Shown: piece by piece, positions 4,887 through 6,202 of the stretch
How positions within the stretch are numbered: the stretch's first letter is position 1
Layout: each line of letters opens with the position of its first letter
NCBI GenBank assembly: GCA_027019685.1
Contig: JALUWH010000296.1
Coordinates: 1 to 6,202, forward strand
Source: Ghiorsea sp.
GTDB taxonomy: Bacteria > Pseudomonadota > Zetaproteobacteria > Mariprofundales > Mariprofundaceae
Direction of reading: 5' to 3'
Length of the DNA: 6,202 nucleotides
Notes under the pieces: model-generated
The model's database searches: none
The model's input: the letters and a program-made list of their open reading frames with translations, nothing else
What the model was told of the DNA's origin: nothing
Translations under genes and position numbers: made by a program

Positions 4887-5585
4887 ATGGACAATTGGTT
4901 TTTACTGATTAATGAATGGATGGTGAGTGGGACTATCTATGCGGCATTAGGTTGTTTTTTATGGGGGATGGTCTCGGTGTTGATGAGTCCATGCCACTTA
5001 GCATCTATCCCCCTTATTATTGGTTATGTTGGTGGGCAGAAAGAACCTGTTGAAGGAAAAAGAGCACTTCTTTACAGTGTTTTATTCAGCTTAGGGTTAT
5101 TTATTACTATTGCTGCTGTTGGTGTAATTTGTGCGCTGCTTGGTCGTATGCTTGGTGATATAAGCTCTTACTGGATGTTGTTGCCGGGACTCATTCTGTT
5201 ATGGATGGCAGCAGATATGCTAGGTGTAACTCATTGCTCCATATCTAATGGTTCGTTGTTATCAAAATTACAGGTTAAGGGCGCAATAGGAGCTTTTGTT
5301 ATTGGCTTGGCGTATGGGGTTATTTCAGGTTCTTGCACATTTGGCTTTATTGCTCCTATCCTAGCCATCATCACCGTACAGCAGGAGTTAGTTACTGGTA
5401 TAGTTTTAATATCACTCTTTGCATTAGGGCACTGCTTGCCAATCGCGGTTGCTGGTAGTTCAACCGCAAAGATACAATCGATTTTAGCCAATTCATCATA
5501 TGAACACTTGCACAAGTTGTTAAGAAAGGTTGCAGCACTTTTGGTGGCTGGGTTGGGGTTCTATTTTATAGCAGCGGCATTCTAA
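4887..5585 (+). CDS. CcdA-like transmembrane thiol electron carrier
   Basis: This inner-membrane protein of 232 residues belongs to the CcdA/DsbD-beta family and moves reducing equivalents from cytosolic thioredoxin-like proteins to periplasmic partners. Six spans can be drawn near 16-34, 60-86, 95-112, 133-150, 168-190 and 212-231. The first redox motif is SPCHLASIPLIIGYVGG (34-50, Cys36). The second is GSCTFGFIAPIL (148-159, Cys150), where most relatives have a proline before the cysteine. GHCLPI (181-186, Cys183) is a further conserved element of this short subfamily. The start ATG follows the upstream stop by two bases with only a weak AGG 10 bases ahead, so translation is probably coupled to the thioredoxin-like gene. 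No cytochrome c maturation genes are nearby, so a role in c-type cytochrome biogenesis is less likely than one in thiol reduction linked to the permease. The specific role is inferred. Confidence 0.88.
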   Translation: MDNWFLLINEWMVSGTIYAALGCFLWGMVSVLMSPCHLASIPLIIGYVGGQKEPVEGKRALLYSVLFSLGLFITIAAVGVICALLGRMLGDISSYWMLLPGLILLWMAADMLGVTHCSISNGSLLSKLQVKGAIGAFVIGLAYGVISGSCTFGFIAPILAIITVQQELVTGIVLISLFALGHCLPIAVAGSSTAKIQSILANSSYEHLHKLLRKVAALLVAGLGFYFIAAAF

Positions 5586-5631
5586 ATAACAAGCCAACTA
5601 TATTCACTGAGTTTGTCAAATAGCTTTTAAC

Positions 5632-5637
5632 AGGAGG
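5632..5637 (+). promoter_or_regulatory. Ribosome binding site of the OsmC-like gene
   Basis: AGGAGG precedes three consecutive ATG codons at 5643, 5646 and 5649, at spacings of 5, 8 and 11 bases. The second ATG is spaced best, so the true N-terminus may be one or two residues shorter than annotated. The 57-base gap after the CcdA-like gene shows no clear promoter or terminator. Confidence 0.75.
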
Positions 5638-5642
5638 TAATT

Positions 5643-6065
5643 ATGATGATGGAATTTAATGTTCAAACCCGTTGGGAAGGAAAACAAGGAAGCCGTGCTC
5701 AGTGTAAGCAGACATCGCTTGTTCTGGATACTTCAATGGAAGGTAGGGTTGATGCTTTCAACCCAGCAGAATTATTATTAGCAGCACTTTCTGCGTGCAT
5801 TATCAAAGGCATTGAACGGGTTGCCCCCATGCTGGACTTTTCATTTCGACATTTGGAAGTGCGAGTGCATGGTCTGCGCCAAGATGTACCCCCTAAAATG
5901 GACGCTATCAGTTATGAAGTATTGATAGATACGGATGAATCTGACCGTCGCCTGCATTTACTCCATGAAAATATCCAAAAGTACGGAACCATTTATAATA
6001 CCATTGCATCAGGCGCAACATTGAATGGTTCGGTTGCACGCATACCGTCTGCACACAAGGAGTAA
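5643..6065 (+). CDS. OsmC-family protein with a single core cysteine
   Basis: This soluble protein of 140 residues has the OsmC/Ohr fold. The helix motif FNPAELLLAALSACIIKGIERVAPM (39-63) holds the first conserved cysteine, Cys52. True OsmC and Ohr peroxidases use a second cysteine in a later helix (a CPV-type motif). Here the matching segment is KYGTIYNTIA (113-122) and has no cysteine, which places the protein in the OsmC-like branch not shown to be a classic two-cysteine peroxidase. The only other cysteine, Cys21, is in the N-terminal strands. The gene follows the CcdA-like gene after 57 bases and is two bases from the CDF exporter start, so it probably belongs to the same transcript. A role in handling reactive sulfur, peroxides or toxicant-thiol adducts is possible but cannot be read from the sequence. 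Confidence 0.87.
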   Translation: MMMEFNVQTRWEGKQGSRAQCKQTSLVLDTSMEGRVDAFNPAELLLAALSACIIKGIERVAPMLDFSFRHLEVRVHGLRQDVPPKMDAISYEVLIDTDESDRRLHLLHENIQKYGTIYNTIASGATLNGSVARIPSAHKE

Positions 6066-6067
6066 AC

Positions 6068-6202
6068 ATGAGTAATCATCAACATGAAGTCAGCGGCAAG
6101 AATTTATTTATTACGATAGTGCTCAACATTGTGATTACGCTATCACAAATTGTGGGTGGCATTATTTCAGGCTCACTTGCTTTGTTGAGTGATGCTATGC
6201 AC
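6068..6202 (+). CDS. CDF (CzcD-type) cation efflux protein, 5' end (partial)
   Basis: These are the first 45 residues of a cation diffusion facilitator, an inner-membrane antiporter exporting divalent metals such as Zn, Co, Cd or Fe. The gene runs off the window. A short His-bearing N-terminus (MSNHQHEVSG) leads into the first span (about 13-32). Then comes the signature GSLALLSDAMH (35-45), whose Asp42 belongs to the second-helix S-D-x-x-H motif; the His shown is the last residue in the window. The start is set by AAGGAG five bases upstream, overlapping the OsmC-like 3' end, and the gap between the genes is two bases. Metal choice cannot be judged without the rest of the protein. Its coupling to an arsR-headed string suggests a broader metal-resistance island. 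Confidence 0.9.
   Translation, partial: MSNHQHEVSGKNLFITIVLNIVITLSQIVGGIISGSLALLSDAMH

Noticed and set aside
4887..5585. CcdA-like gene as part of a cytochrome c maturation locus
   Set aside because: No Ccm or ResB/ResC-type genes or haem-handling proteins are nearby. The immediate neighbours are thioredoxin-like and arsR-permease genes.

Overview
The window reads as a gene-dense piece of a Gram-negative bacterial chromosome, probably Pseudomonadota. The grounds are a Dpp-type inner-membrane permease pair, a Sec-exported thioredoxin-like protein partnered with a CcdA-type membrane protein, strong AGGAGG-type ribosome binding sites, a sigma-70-like promoter and moderate GC (mid-40s percent by eye, not computed). 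I cannot name the genus. No rRNA, tRNA, CRISPR array, insertion sequence or long repeat is visible.

Left part (1-1141, plus strand): the 3' end of a DppB-like permease gene is followed, with a one-base stop/start overlap, by a complete DppC-like permease gene. This is the membrane half of a peptide/nickel-type ABC importer. Its binding protein, and probably its ATPases, lie outside the window.

Middle part (1148-2454, minus strand): a SnoaL/NTF2-fold protein gene is followed by an AraC-family regulator with a C-terminal GyrI-like ligand-binding domain. The 71-base gap between them holds a strong inverted repeat. The AraC gene ends only 6 bases from the convergent dppC-like gene.

Right part (about 2583-6202, plus strand): this is the most interesting region. 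A promoter (TTGACA-16-TAAGAT) with a perfect 7-bp dyad over the expected transcription start precedes a tight gene string. In order it holds an ArsR/SmtB repressor with a CVC metalloid-type motif, an ArsP/YraQ-type permease (DUF318) with an intramembrane CSC motif, a small DUF2892 membrane protein with a CC tail, a cytosolic CANC mini-thioredoxin (redox-active disulfide protein 2 type), an exported CIPC thioredoxin-like protein, a short CcdA-like electron carrier, an OsmC-like protein, and the start of a CDF (CzcD-type) cation exporter.

Most of these products carry a conspicuous cysteine or cysteine pair. The likely theme is resistance to arsenic, organoarsenicals or another thiophilic toxicant, in which an efflux permease is combined with a thiol relay from the cytosol through CcdA to the periplasm. 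The core association (arsR, permease, mini-thioredoxin) is a known pattern. The full relay and its link to OsmC and CDF are inference.
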